A stretch of DNA of 64,000 bases, from positions 226,546 to 290,545 of the forward strand of contig JAULBX010021076.1 in the NCBI GenBank assembly GCA_032358255.1, given 5' to 3'. Below the pieces are notes generated by a model. The model ran no database searches. It had not been told where the DNA came from and worked only from the letters and a program-made list of their open reading frames with translations. Source of the DNA: Heterotrichella gracilis (Eukaryota; Sar; Xanthophyceae; Tribonematales; Xanthonemataceae). Position numbers and translations under genes: made by a program. Positions 10,627-22,513 of the stretch are shown here, piece after piece. Position 1 is the stretch's first letter; every line of letters starts with the position of its first letter.

Positions 10627-13132
10627 ATGCAGCGCACAGAGGACGTGCTGGGGCAGATCAAAGAAGCAAAGGAGCAGGCAAGTATCACGTGCATCCTTTA
10701 ACGGTGAAGTGCTTTGGCTGTGAATATCACAGCACGAAGATGGGTTGCCCTTATGCTGACCTCCTTGGGTTCCTGTGCAGCTCAACCAGATCAAGGTCAG
10801 TGGCATGCAGCTGTTGGAGAAAGTGATAAAACCCGGCAACACATCCCAAGCTCTCAGTGCTGCGAAGGCATCGGTCGAGGAGACCCAAGCACTCTTACAG
10901 GTATGGCCTTGACTTTGCCACCAATGAAACCCCTAAAGAGGGCACTGACTTCGCGTTTTTATACACCGTGTGCACGCTTACGTGTAAACACAGACCATGA
11001 AGTCCCTAACCTTCGTTGGTCAAAGCATGCCCTTGCACCCACTTGCGCAGGCCTTCCCCAGAACCTGCCAAGGCCTTGAGACCTTGTTCGATGAAGTGCG
11101 CCAGCACAAGGGGCTGCCAGTTGCTGACGTGGAGAAGGCGGAACAGCACCGCCTGGGCCAAGCCCTGCAGCAGCAAGTGCACACCCAGGTGCAGCAGCTG
11201 AGCCAGTTTGTGGACGACCTCGCCTACAGCGTGGCAGCCAGTGCGCAAGCCGAGCCAAACCACAAGTAAGGCACAGGCACAGGCGGCTTATTTCAGTAAA
11301 CGATGGTGCAGTGTTCAGTGTTGTATGAGCAAACTCTGGCGATGGAATGCATGCTGTGGTTTGGAATGCCGTGCAACCAATGCATAGCTTGGGTGCATGG
11401 ATCGTAAGCGCTTCCCCCTTGCAGGCGGCGGCGACGAGAGGCAGGTGCAGCAGACCTATCACAGGAGCTTCAGGCAGTGGTAACGCACATAGACTCCCTG
11501 CAAGGTCAGCAGAGCAAGTGCAAGTGCAAGGCTCCCGTTGCATGACTCATAGGTGTCAGCCATGCATGGGTGCCTGCCCTTCAAGCGCTTTCAATGTATG
11601 GCTCTGGTCCCTGTTTGCCCCGCAGCATCCATGCATATGTTGCTTCCGGACCACCAATTCCTGATGGACTGTGTAGCAGGTGTCAGCGCGGCGTTGCTGG
11701 ACTCGACAGGCAAGGGAACTGATGACGCCGGGCAGGCACACTATGTGAGTGCATCCTCATCTTTGAAAATACAAACATTATGGTCACACAGATCACGATG
11801 CATTTGACTTGCACTCCAAGTCATGCCTCGACCTGGTATGCATTGTGGTGTGCATGGTGCTGACAGTAACCATTGCCTTATTTGTTTGTGAGGCATGCGC
11901 CACTGATAATCCCTGTCAGTCGCTCACTGCGCTTGTGTGCGCTTGCGCGCAGATTCGGGTGAGCTACGCAGGATTCATGCAAGCCCTCATACCCCTGGCA
12001 TCACCTGGACAGCCTGACCCATGCAGGTATGCAGGCTACTACTTGCATCCATGCCCATGATTAATCATCGGCATGGCATGTGTTATGGTGGACGGGGTGC
12101 GCACTACTATCTGGGGTTTGGGGTTCCCAGCTGTGCGTCATGTGGTGGTGCCTCTGCAGTGCAATCTTTGGCCGTCAGCCACTATGTCCTCCTCATGCGG
12201 TGCCTCTGGTGCATGAAAGTTAGGTCCACAATTAAACAACCTACTGGTTCTGCCCTCGCCACGCTGCATCACGCGCGGGGCCTCCATTGCATGTCAAAGC
12301 AACCTCAGAAAATTAACAGGGAATGATCAGAAATAGCTACTAATTTTGCTGATATCCCCCACTGCGTGTGAAATAAAATCCAAGGATTTTTATTGGCGAT
12401 TTTGTTGACCTGCACAGGGTTGGTTTCTATGCCTCGGACGACGCTACGGCGGACGGGTGGGCGCCGTCCAAGTTTGTTGTATTCCGGCGTGCGACTGCTG
12501 TGTCAAATGAAGCGCTGGCCTACCTCAAAACACGCGCTGCAGGTGGGTCAAGATAGTCAAGAGACATACATATTCTATGCTTATATTGGTGCATTGCTAT
12601 GTGGCAGGCATTGCTGTGTGGCGGTGCAATTGTGTTGGAGGGCATGGGTGTGGTAGGGGGTTACGTTGTGGAGCAGATGGCATGTGCCCACGAATCATCT
12701 GCAACTGCAAGGCATATTCTCACCAAACCTCCCGTGGCGATACAGACTGCTATGGCCGCTTCCCGATCGACTGCGGTAGAAACAATCACAAAAGATTGTC
12801 ACTCATCACCCCACAACCAAATTGGATCCACACGCACGACAAAGCCACCATGCACCACCACCCACCACCACAGTCCATCCCCATGCACACCATCCCACCC
12901 ATCCCGTCTCCCCGCACGCACAGGCCATGCGCCCGCCTCCGCCGCACTCCCCGACCCCCCACCGCCAGTCGCCACCTCCTCCCCCAGCAGCCTGGCCACC
13001 CTCCATTTGCTCCTGTGGCTGGCAACCTACTCCGACCTCTTCTCCAGACCCTGCTCAGCAACAGGGCGCCTGCTGGCGGTGGACCCTTCCAGCTCCCACC
13101 TGCTGCCACCCGTTTACCGGCCATACAGGTGA
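10627..13132 (+). CDS. MED27: Mediator complex subunit 27
   Basis: MED27 is a tail-module subunit of Mediator, bridging transcription factors and RNA polymerase II in the nucleus. Eight exons join in phase: 10627-10677, 10781-10900, 11051-11265, 11425-11504, 11626-11744, 11953-12026, 12418-12542 and 12924-13132, giving about 330 residues. The N-terminal half is helical and Gln/Leu-rich. A basic joint (KRRRREAGAADLSQELQAVV) precedes the helix, where MED27 has KR-rich sequence. Then come VGFYASDDATADGWAPSKFV with VFRRAT, and the C-terminal hallmark LLLWLATYSDLFSRPCSATG with LLPPVYRPYR. Plant MED27 has a Cys-x2-Cys-Gly here; this copy keeps only the first Cys. Intron 1 uses a GC donor (10678). 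The stop directly follows RPYR, while plant proteins continue ~30-40 residues. TACAG|GTGAGG is a good donor, so a further small C-terminal exon is possible. Confidence 0.85.
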
Positions 13133-13297
13133 GGAGGCTAGGGCTGCCCATGGCTAGGGAAGTACTGGCACGTGTCTCCGCATGAGCTAAGCAGGAGGGG
13201 CTTGTGGCTAGTAGCGATGGTGGACTGGGTGTTGGAACCAGCTGTTTTTTGGGTCAAAGGCATGCTCAAATGGTGTGGCATGTAGAGTGCCCCGTGA

Positions 13298-13360
13298 GCC
13301 TGCTGGCGGTGGATCATCTAGGTCACACCTGCTGCCACCCGAGGTCCGGCCATACAAATG
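13298..13360 (+). repeat. Decayed copy of MED27 last-exon segment
   Basis: Matches 13068-13130 (the LLAVD...RPYR coding end). CCTGCTGGCGGTGGA, CACCTGCTGCCACCCG and CCGGCCATACA are shared in order. A 1-base deletion between the first two blocks breaks the reading frame, so it is a non-coding relic about 230 bp downstream of the source. Confidence 0.75.
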
Positions 13361-14040
13361 ACGCACATGTGCTGTGGTAAAAAGACACTCACGTGACTCT
13401 GGCCAGGTGTCTCGTTGGGTAATGACAATGCTCTCACGCGTGCCTTGGTTCAGCCTTTGACTTGCCCTGCCCCCCCTTACCAAGGTGCGTGTTCCAGTAT
13501 GGCTCACACCCTGGATTGGCATGTAGGTTGTCAGGCGCTGACCTGATGGAGGCAGCCACCGACCCCAGCAAGCGGCGAGCATACCACCTTGCAAACGTGC
13601 CTGAGATAGGCAAGCAGTGACCCTGGCGGTGGTGGAGGGCAGGGTCAATGCCGCCATGGCAGGGGGAGGAGGGACAGAGCAGCGCGGGGCTAGGGGGCAT
13701 AGCTGTAAAGCGCCAGGCTGGATGTCTCCCTTGAGCCCAAATTGTTTTAAATATGTGAGTACCTGTTTGACTGGGGAACTCAATTGCCTTTCTTTTCTGG
13801 CGTGATTTTTTGGTGGGAGTGGATGGCCGAGGGGGCGTCTGCACTAGCCTTGGCTGTCAATTTGAACACGTATTTCCCAGGTTTCGTTTATATGCTGCGT
13901 ACACATTCTTTTTATACGCGGTGTTAAGGAATGTCTTGGCATGCATCGTTCACACTGTGATCAGCAGCATACAAAGCATACAATGCACTGTATCTGCAAA
14001 AGCTGCAGTGCGTGACATGGGCAGTGATTGTCTACATACC

Positions 14041-14194
14041 AGGTATAAGGCGTACCAGGCGCTGGGCGTGTGCGTATCACATGTCCACCAGAGCCAATGA
14101 CTGTTCTGCCCAGATTTAACCTGGGACGAACAGTCATTGGCTGCGGATGGCCATGTCTTGCACACACGCCCAGCGCCTGGTGCGCCTTATACCT
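14041..14194. repeat. Long fold-back hairpin, 73-nt arms and 7-nt loop
   Basis: The left arm begins AGGTATAAGGCGTACCAGGC and the right arm is its near-perfect reverse complement, ending GCCTGGTGCGCCTTATACCT. The inner part pairs AGCCAATGACTGTTC with GAACAGTCATTGGCT. About 85% of arm positions pair, with mismatches clustered in the middle. It could be a small fold-back element or a microRNA/siRNA-type precursor. Transcription is not visible from sequence. Confidence 0.85.
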
Positions 14195-14630
14195 ACCTGC
14201 CTGCATCCCACTTAGCTCAGCACAAGCAACATGGCAAATTGGTGTGTGCATTTGTATCAAATGTGCTAAAAAGTTAAATGCTGGTCTCAAGAGTTGGTTG
14301 GGTTCCATGACATAAACCAATAAAACATCACATCTCCAACAAATACGAAAAAGATCACACATTAAACCAGGGTTGCATAGATCACCATTGCGGGGAGGTC
14401 AACCTTGGCCGTGCTTGCACACCCCCTACAAAGTGCAGTACATCGTTCCATAGGAGCCTTAACATACAACGATTACGTCCAATCGTGCTTACCTTCACTG
14501 CTGGGATCCCTTGGTACCACGGTCCAAACCGCATTTTGCCCTGAAACTCCATGCCTGGGGGGTGAGCACTTCGCACTGTGTAACTGGGCAGGGACAAGCA
14601 ACAGCACAGCACTGGGAGCAGTTAGAGGCC

Positions 14631-17600
14631 ATGGTGTTCTGTCCACAGTGCCAAGTGGACGTTGAGGCGGAGGCAGACGACGCACATGGCTTCTCGTACG
14701 TACCCAACACCCATGGTGGCCGCTTGTGTGGGCCAACTACTGGTGCCCACCCCCATATATAGGAACTTACTGGGTGTACTGGACCAGCATATACTGAGCA
14801 TCTACTATATCCACTCCAGCACGAGTGTATGGACCAGTGTATGTGGACCAACTACTTGGTGTGCTGTGTGTAGAACCATGCTGGTTTGTGCACCCTATTG
14901 AGGGTGGTGTCCTTGTGCTGCTGCAGCTGCTGTACCCAGTGTGGCCGGGTCATCGAGGAGGTTGCGTTCTCCAGCGACCCAACCTTCCTCAAGGATGCGG
15001 GAGGGGAGAGCACCGTCGCTGGGCAGTACGTGTCTGAGACTGGCGTGGCTCGAGGCATCGGGCGAATATCTGGTGGCAGGGTGTATGGAAACCAGGTGTG
15101 TATGCCCCCTATTTGTGTTCAAGGGCGAAGGTTTATGACATCATTTATCGACTCCTGGAGTCGCACAGAGACTGCATGTTCCCTGCACAACCCCTTGTTC
15201 AAAGACAGGGGCAGTTGCCACAGGGCACCCACCCTCTGTTTTGGTGGTGGCACTAGGTTGGTTCGCCCCTGCTCTGGTGGGCACACAGGAGGTGGAGTGC
15301 AGCACAAGGTGTTGATAGGTGCTGTCAACACATGTGAAGCAGCGTATGTTGCTTGGCGGGGCGTGCACTAGTGTGCACTGCATCGGGCTTCCTGCCTTAG
15401 TATCGGGGGAGCAGACACACTTCACCTGTCTTCCAGCGCCAACTTTGGCACAACACACCTAACCCCTGTACCCTTTTACTGCTTGAATAAAAGCAGCTTG
15501 CTTTTTCCCCCGTGCACCACCGTCCAACTCCTGCCTGTGCTCTGGTCCAGGTGGAGTCGCGTGAGAAAACCCTAAACAAGGGCAAACAGGAGATCACGTT
15601 CCTGGTCCACCAGCTGCGCATCGCGCCCAGGGAGGGCACCATCGATGGCGCCTTCAGGTTCTACCAGATAGCGCTGCAGCACAACTTCACGCGTGGCCGA
15701 CGGACAAACCAGGTGTGCACAGACCCCTACCAGAGGGTTTCTCCTTGGGTTTTCCCTGACCTGTGCAGACGTTGGGGTAAAGGGTGCACAGCACATAGGA
15801 TAATGCACCAAAAATACTGCAAACTTGATGCTGTTAGTGCACATGCAACACACCATCAAGTCCCTTGCATGCCCAGACTTGATGCATGCTTGATAGATGC
15901 AAAACCACTTAGCAATGGACCTAGGAACCCTAGGGAATCCTACTGCACTGCGCACACGTCACACAGCAATGACGTGGCGGACGGGGTGTGCATGCAGGTG
16001 CATGCATCCTCTTTTTCCAAGCCCTGGTGACAGTTACTTTCGTGGGATGCATCCACCAACTGTGGCCACACGCTGTTCACACCGCCGCTGCCAAGTGCCA
16101 GCCCATATTCCTGCTCCCCAGAAAAACCGTAGATTTGAATTACGAATTGAACTCCCCCTGTTCCCCAGGTTGCCGCTGCGTGCGTGTACGTGCTGTGCCG
16201 CTCGGAGCGCCCCCCAAAGCCCTCCCTGCTCATGGACTTTGCCGACCTGCTGCAAGCATACCGTTAACAGGGATGCTGTTAAATCACAGTCCTGATGCTG
16301 CACTTGAGCTGCATGATCATTCCACTAACCCGGCATCCAACTGCATGAAAAATGCATCCCTGAATCCCCTGCCCCCCCTTTTCCCAGGTGGCAGCAGCAT
16401 GCGTGTACGTGCTGTGCCGCTCGGAGCGGCCCCCCAAGCCCTTCCTGCTCATGGACTTTGCCGACCTGCTGCAAGTGAACGTGTTTGTGCTGGGGGTGAC
16501 GTACCTGCAGCTGCTAAAGTGCCTGAGGCTGGATGAGCACCCAGTGTTCACAAAGTAGGTGCCTGCTGCCCCTGCAGCTGATCAAAACTGAAGAAAGAAT
16601 TGAGTAGGGATGCAGCAGTACAGGTTCCCCTGGTTGCGCGGGCTTGGAGTTGTTGCAATTTAGATCCCCTGGCGGCATCTGCATGCCCATGTAAAAGTTC
16701 CTAGTCCCACGCGCCCGGGATGCAGCGCATGTTGCACTCACTGCTCTGCCCAGGCATCGCTATGCTCCAAGTTATGTACATTTCATTTCCATATGGCCCT
16801 GAGCATGCCAGGGGTATTTACCGATACACTAACAGTATATATATCAGTACACCCATGCACATGTACAGCACCAGTACTCAATCACCCTCCCTCCCCGTAC
16901 CGTCCCCCACTCCCCACCTCACACCCCACCACACTCACACCGCTACCCACCCACTCCCCACCCAGGCCCATCGACCCCTCCCTCTTTGTGACCCGCTACG
17001 CCGAGCAGCTGTCTCTGGGTGCTGCCAAATCCGCCATCATCAACACCGCCATGGCCATCCTGTCAAGCATGAAGAAGGACTGGATACTGACTGGCAGGCG
17101 GCCATCGGGCCTCACGGGAGCAGCCCTCTTCTTGGCAGCTAACTACCATGGTAAGCGGTTTGGGGGTAAACGAAAAGAGTAATTACCTTTTACGTGGTAA
17201 AGCTTTTTGGGGTTGTTCAAGCTTCGATTTACCTTTAGCAGTATCTTTTCTGGGTCGTTAATTTTTTGATCTTTTTTTATGTAAAAAATATATCGCCTGA
17301 AAGAATGCGCAGGATCCACGCCAATTTAAATTCTCAAGTTCAACATCTAAAATTCAATTCCCTATCAACCCCCCACCCCCGGCCGCCTCCCCCCAGGTTG
17401 CGAGATCAGCAAGCGCGACGTGATGGCCATCGTGCACATCGGAGAGGAAACCATCTCCAAGCGGGTGGCGGAGTTTGCAGGCACGCCCTCCGCAGACATG
17501 TGCATGACGGAGTTTGAGGAGTACATCCGGGATGTGGACGAGCAGCGGCGGCAGGCAATTGAGTCGGGTGCCGAGCAGCGCTCGCTGGCGCCGGCGTCCG

Positions 17601-20600
17601 CTGCCTCGCAGTGTGAGCATATAAAAGGTGGGTGGCGGCGGCGGTGGTGGGAAGGATGGTGCATGACATATGCATGGCAGGGTACGTTTGGGATGTTGGG
17701 TGAGCAGGGGGGCAGGCAATGGAGTCGGGTGCAGAGATCACCGCGCGCTTGAGCCGACATCTGCCAACCTCCCAATGTGAAGTATCAATGAGATGCAGGC
17801 CATGTGCATGGCATGCACAGCTCTGCATGCACTGCGGACATGGACTGTGGGGAGGGTGGTTCGCTGGGGATTGCGTGGGGTTGCTGTGACGCTTGCTTGC
17901 AATGCATGCATGCTCGAGGGGCCTTCAGCCTGGGTAACCACAGCATCTCAACCCGTAAACCATCATCTCCCCTCGCCCTGACCCCCGACCACCCCCACCA
18001 CCTCCACCACCTCCCTTACAGAGCTGGGCGCGCAGCACTACTCCTACGGCATGTGCTCCCATTGCTACGCGGAGTATGTGGGGGTGACGGGGGCGTTTGA
18101 GCCCACCCGCCGCGCAGCCGACCCCCCCGCCTACGCGCGCAACCGCCTGGCGCTGCTCAAGGCACTTGCAGACAAGCAGGAGCGGCTGGAGCGGCTGGCG
18201 ATAGAGGCGGGCACAAGTGGGTGCCGGGGGTGTTGGGGGGGTAGGCAGGAGGTATTCGTGGCGGGTTATGGGGTTGTCGAAGAATGGGGCACGTGTGGGT
18301 GGGGTGGGAATGGGTCATGGGGAGCATGGTAGGGCGTACTAGGTGAAATTGGGCCTACCAGGGGAATTGCCTGGCTGTGCTGAGGGCACTGGCAAGCAAG
18401 CAGGAGCGGCTGGCGCTGGAGGCGGGCACAAGTGGGTACTGGGGTGTGGCGGGTGGTGTGGGGGTGGGGATAAGGGGTGTCTTAGGAACATGTCGGTGGG
18501 GTGGTATAAGTGGGGGATTGCGGTGGAGACCCACACACCATGATAGGGTGTGACATGATGGACCGACGTAGCCAACTTCTGCTGGGGGCCGGCCAATTAT
18601 TGCCTGGTGCACTTAGAATTGCACAGTTGAGGGCAGTTACTTATGCCAGTAATGCACGGTGCATTGCCACGCATGCAACTGTGGTTGTCGGGCAGCACCG
18701 CAGCCCCCCGCCTGCCTCTCACCCCCTCCCCTCCCCTCCTGCAGCGCCACAGGTGGTCGCCGCTCTGGAGGCCAGCCAAGGGGGGCTGGCCGCCCTCCCC
18801 GCGCCCCCCACCTCGGGTGCGGGTGGCGCCGCCTCCGCCCCCCCTTCCGTGTCCATCACCTACACCTCAGCCACGGTGCTGACGCGCAGCAGGCAGCGGA
18901 GGGAGGCGGCGGCCGCGGGGGGGGTGGGCAACAGCGGGCGGGGGTCGCAGGTGGGGGGTCTGGTGGGAATGGTTGCATGTGCAGGGCATGGCGGGCTGTT
19001 TTGCAAAAACGCGACCCATGTGTGGGGTATGTTTTGCGCATGACTCGCCCTTTGGGAACAGGCACCATGGTAGCCTGCATTGGCGGCCTGGCAAGGTGGC
19101 TATCGAATATAATATTGAGGCACCAGCCTGAATCGTCACTTGGTGTTCTTCTGGTCATGGCTGCACCTCCTGCCGCTGTATGCTGCTCCACCTTGACCAG
19201 CCCTACCCTCTCACCTGCCCCCCGCCACACACAGGCCAGCACCAGTAACGGTGCACCCCCACGCCCGCCGCGCGCACCCACCACCACCGCCACCGCCGCC
19301 ACCACCGCCACCGCCGCCACCAGCATCGCCATTGGTCCTCTCACTCTAGTACCAGATGACAGCGAGGAGGAAATTATACAGCTACCCGTAGAAGGGGGCA
19401 GCGGGGGGCTGGAGGATGTGCTTGATGTAATGGAGGAGGGGGAGGAGGAGGAGGGTGGGGCAGAGGAGGCTAATCTAGGTGGGTGGGGTTTGTGGTTGTT
19501 GGCATTTGGTCTTGGGATCTGCGCAGGATGGTTTGTGCAACGGGCGGCTGTGGAAATGGCAGCAAGCACGCTGTCAGTGCCTGGGGTTAGGGCTTAGGTT
19601 TGGGATTTAGGGTTGGGTGCGGGGTACAGCATAGTTGCACCCTGGCGCCCCCGCTGACCCATTTTTACAGAATCACATCCTGCGTGCGATGCCATCGTTC
19701 ATGCGCAATTGCATCCCCACAGGCAAGATCCTGCCCGCTGACAGCGACTGCAGAGGCCTCGGCGCCTCAGCCGCTGGCAAGCAGGCCCAGCTCAACCCAA
19801 TCCACCCACCCATGCACCTAACCAGTAGACACACCTCCGTACCCTTCTTCAGCCTCCCCCCCGTGCGCAGTGCTTCATACCCCTTTTCCCCCTTCTTCCC
19901 CCAGGCGAAACCCTTCCCGTTCATAGCGACTGCAGCGACCTTGACGATGAGGAGCTGAGCGGCTACCTGGCCACTGGCGAGGAGGCCCAGCTCAAGGGGG
20001 TTGTGTGGGAAATGAACAACAGGGAGTACCTGGACAAGCAGGCGGCGAGGGAGGCGGCGGCAACTGCGGCCACAAAGGTGGGAGGGTGGGTAGATGGTGA
20101 GGGGGTGAGGGGGTTTGTGGCCGGTGAGGTGGGGAGTTGTGCACACATCGACAAATGCGTGCTGTACATCTGGTAAATTGATGCATTTTTTTGTGCGGAA
20201 CTTGGATGGGGCTGTACTGAGTCCCCAGCGGCGGCACCGCACTTGCTGCTTAGTCATGACTAAGGGAACTGCATTACATGCAACCTTTTCCCCCTCCTAA
20301 GGGGCCTAGGGGCCCTACACTGGAGTCATGGTGATGTTGACTTCCCCGCCTTTCTTAGACCTTGTCTTCTCCCTTTTCCAGGCTGAGGAGGAGCGGCTGG
20401 CAGCGGAGGAGGCGCTAGGGCCAGACGGAAACCCTAAGAAGCGGGGCCGCGGCAGGCCTCTGGGGTCCAAAACCAAGCCCAAGCCCGAGGAGATGCTGGG
20501 GCCCAGCGCAACGCCCGAGGTAAGAAAAACAATCAATTTGTGGCAATTTCACCTTTGTTACTGCGATTTTCACCCCATTTGGGTTTAGGTAATGCCAGAA

Positions 20601-21549
20601 GCAAAGACATCTTAGGCTCATGAATGTGGCTGCCAATGCCAATGAATATGCAAACTGACTCCTGTACATTGGAATGACATGTAATATTCTCAATGACAGC
20701 ATTTCTTTACGTACTTTTGCCTCTTACCTTGACTCTGCTATACTGGTGGTACTTTATGTTTGAGGACATTTATATACAATTATATGATCTGCGCCTGCAG
20801 GAGGCTGTTGCCAAGCTGCTTGAGGCCAAGTCCCAGCGGCACAAGACCAGCATGAAGGTCAACTGGGAGGCGGTGCAGAACCTGTTCAATGTGGAGGAAG
20901 GGGAGGGGGAGCAGGTGGGGATGGGGTGGGGTGCGAGGGGAGGGATGGCAGTGCCATGCATGGTATCACGGTATCAAGCATTTTTTATGTGGTCCTCAAA
21001 CTACATCACTTTGGACTGCGCCACCTGGCATGTGGTTGCGAACCCTTAGCGAGGGTGTACATGGTGGCCTGCCACGCCACCCACACCCGTGCCTCGTTGC
21101 ATGCCTGCTTGCTTACACGTGTGGTGCTCGCTCAGCTACAGGGCCTGCCCAAAACCCTTTGTGCCCTTCCCGCTTGTTTCCACCCCCTGGCCGAGCCCTG
21201 ACCATGCCTTCCCTCCTTGGTGAACCTCAAACCCCTTGTGTGTGCCTTACCACAGCCACAGGAGGAACGCGGCGGGGGCGCGGTGTCGGAGGCCATGCGC
21301 GCAAGAGACGATGCGCGGCGGCGCGAAGCGGCGCAGGCAGCCGCCCAGGCCCAGCTGGCGCTGCGGGCGGACAACCAGAGCAGCCTGCGACGGCGCGCCA
21401 GCGGCGCCGGGGATCGGGGGCTGGATGGTTCGGGGGTGGCGTCGCCCCGCAGGGCGGGTGGGGTGCGGGCGGGGTCGCTGGGGTCGCTGCGTGACTCGAC
21501 GCTGAACCTGCGGAGTGTGTCGGCGAGCAAGCGGGTGCGGTTCTCGTGA
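14631..21549 (+). CDS. BRF1: TFIIIB subunit BRF1 (TFIIB-related factor 1)
   Basis: BRF1 recruits RNA polymerase III to tRNA and 5S genes with TBP and BDP1. Thirteen exons close in phase (14631-14695, 14927-15095, 15551-15712, 16388-16554, 16966-17150, 17397-17627, 18022-18216, 18745-18950, 19235-19478, 19905-20077, 20382-20519, 20801-20914, 21262-21549), giving about 778 residues. The N-terminal zinc ribbon has CPQC and CTQC. Cyclin repeat 1 contains DGAFRFYQIALQHNFTRGRR and LMDFADLLQVNVFVLG; repeat 2 has DWILTGRRPSGLTGAALFLA. An acidic tract (~515-540) precedes the Brf1 homology block (DCSDLDDEELSGYLATGEEA, EYLDKQAAREAA). Residues ~615-625 read KRGRGRPLGSK, an AT-hook-like core. The last acceptor is doubled (CCACAG/CACAG, 6 nt apart), so two in-frame isoforms are possible. 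Three degenerate exon copies lie in its introns. Confidence 0.92.
16169..16256 (+). repeat. Extra copy of the BRF1 exon-4 start with acceptor, ending in a stop
   Basis: This 88-nt block aligns without gaps to 16388-16475 with about 7 differences. Six are synonymous and one changes Phe to Ser. It has its own pyrimidine tract and CAG acceptor. After ...DLLQ the match ends and the frame reads A-Y-R-stop. It could be spliced in as a truncating exon, or be a relic of exon duplication. Confidence 0.85.
18361..18440 (+). repeat. Degenerate copy of the end of BRF1 exon 7
   Basis: Resembles 18141-18226, which encodes NRLALLKALADKQERLERLA and its donor. The copy shares GCCTGGCTGTGCTGAGGGCACTGGCA, AAGCAGGAGCGGCTGG and GGAGGCGGGCACAAGTGGGT. 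It keeps the donor-like AAGTGGGT but has indels. It sits in the following intron. Confidence 0.75.
19723..19796 (+). repeat. Degenerate copy of the BRF1 exon-10 start
   Basis: Resembles the functional exon from 19905 (GETLPVHSDCSDLDD...EEAQLKG). It shares the CAG acceptor, CTGCC/CTTCCC, AGCGACTGCAG and GGCCCAGCTCAA, with a deletion of the acidic codons in between. It lies ~180 bp upstream of the functional exon in the same intron. Confidence 0.7.
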
Positions 21550-22513
21550 CAGTTGGGTTCAAGGGTGCGGGTGGGAGGGTTTAGGCTAAACCCTAAGGGG
21601 CCACGAGGGAGCATGCCATGCGGTCTGATGGGCTGGCAGCACACATGTGGGTGGATGGCGGCGCCCGCATTGTGATAGCCACATACGCAGATGGTGTCAT
21701 GGGTGGCGGGTTCATCTTTGGAGTCCAGGTCCGACCTGGATGAGGTAGTGTAGAAAATGAATGTGGATTTTGCTTTGAAAGAACAAGATATTTTGTTTGC
21801 ACCAGTTTTATCGATATAACAATCGAGTTTAGATATATGGATCATTGGATGTCTTCACAGTTGCTGTGATTGTAACAAAGCTTGCCATTTGTACACCACA
21901 TAGGATAATGCCCTGGCCATTGCGATGGGCCACTGTACGATACCTGGCGATGGTCCATTCACATCTGTAATTGGATTCAGCAATGAGTGCTAGCTGTGCG
22001 TATCGCTTTCTAGCGGCCGCTTCATAGGGTGCTTAATATATATGCAGCGGGCTGGCCATGGGGTGATCCAACATGGTATGCTTTACAATGTCATGCTTAG
22101 CCTAATAATTACGTGCTGCAGCCACTTGGCAATGCAAGCCTTGAGGCAATTGACTATATTGGCTCCAGCGGCGCGTTCCCCAGCTTCTTTCTGCCTTAAA
22201 GCTCAAACTCCGGGTTTATTCTTTCCGAGTTGAAACTTTGCAAGTGGACGACCAAGAGCTGACGTGATACTTGGCAATGCCATTAATGGGATGCAAGCAA
22301 CTGGAATCAAAGGGCGTAGCAGTGAACTGGTCAATAAAAGTAAAATGGAATGGATGCGTGCTATTACAACAGCAGAGGAAAAACAAAGAAAAAATTGCAA
22401 ACGCGTGCAGTATGAGCACTGGGCATGGTGATCAAGATACAATCATATACAGTGTACAGAATATTGGCGCTGTGTCAGCCTGCGGTGTGCATGTTTCATC
22501 AAGGTGCTCTGGC
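21550..22513. other. Spacer between convergent BRF1 and profilin-like gene
   Basis: Both genes end here, so it holds two 3' regions. No coding sequence or strong repeat was recognised. Confidence 0.5.

Larger units (their letters stand above)
13133..14630. other. Spacer between MED27 and BRF1
   Basis: No gene is recognised. It contains the decayed MED27 exon copy and a long fold-back hairpin (14041-14194), each listed separately. The right part is the presumed BRF1 promoter and leader. Confidence 0.5.

Noticed and set aside
12786-13151. Gly/Trp-rich minus-strand frame
   Set aside because: Complement of the MED27 last exon, with low-complexity composition only.
18856-19569. 237-codon minus-strand frame rich in Ser/Pro/Thr
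   Set aside because: It is the complement of BRF1 exons 8 and 9 and their intron. The composition reflects GC-rich Asp/Glu/Ala codons on the other strand.
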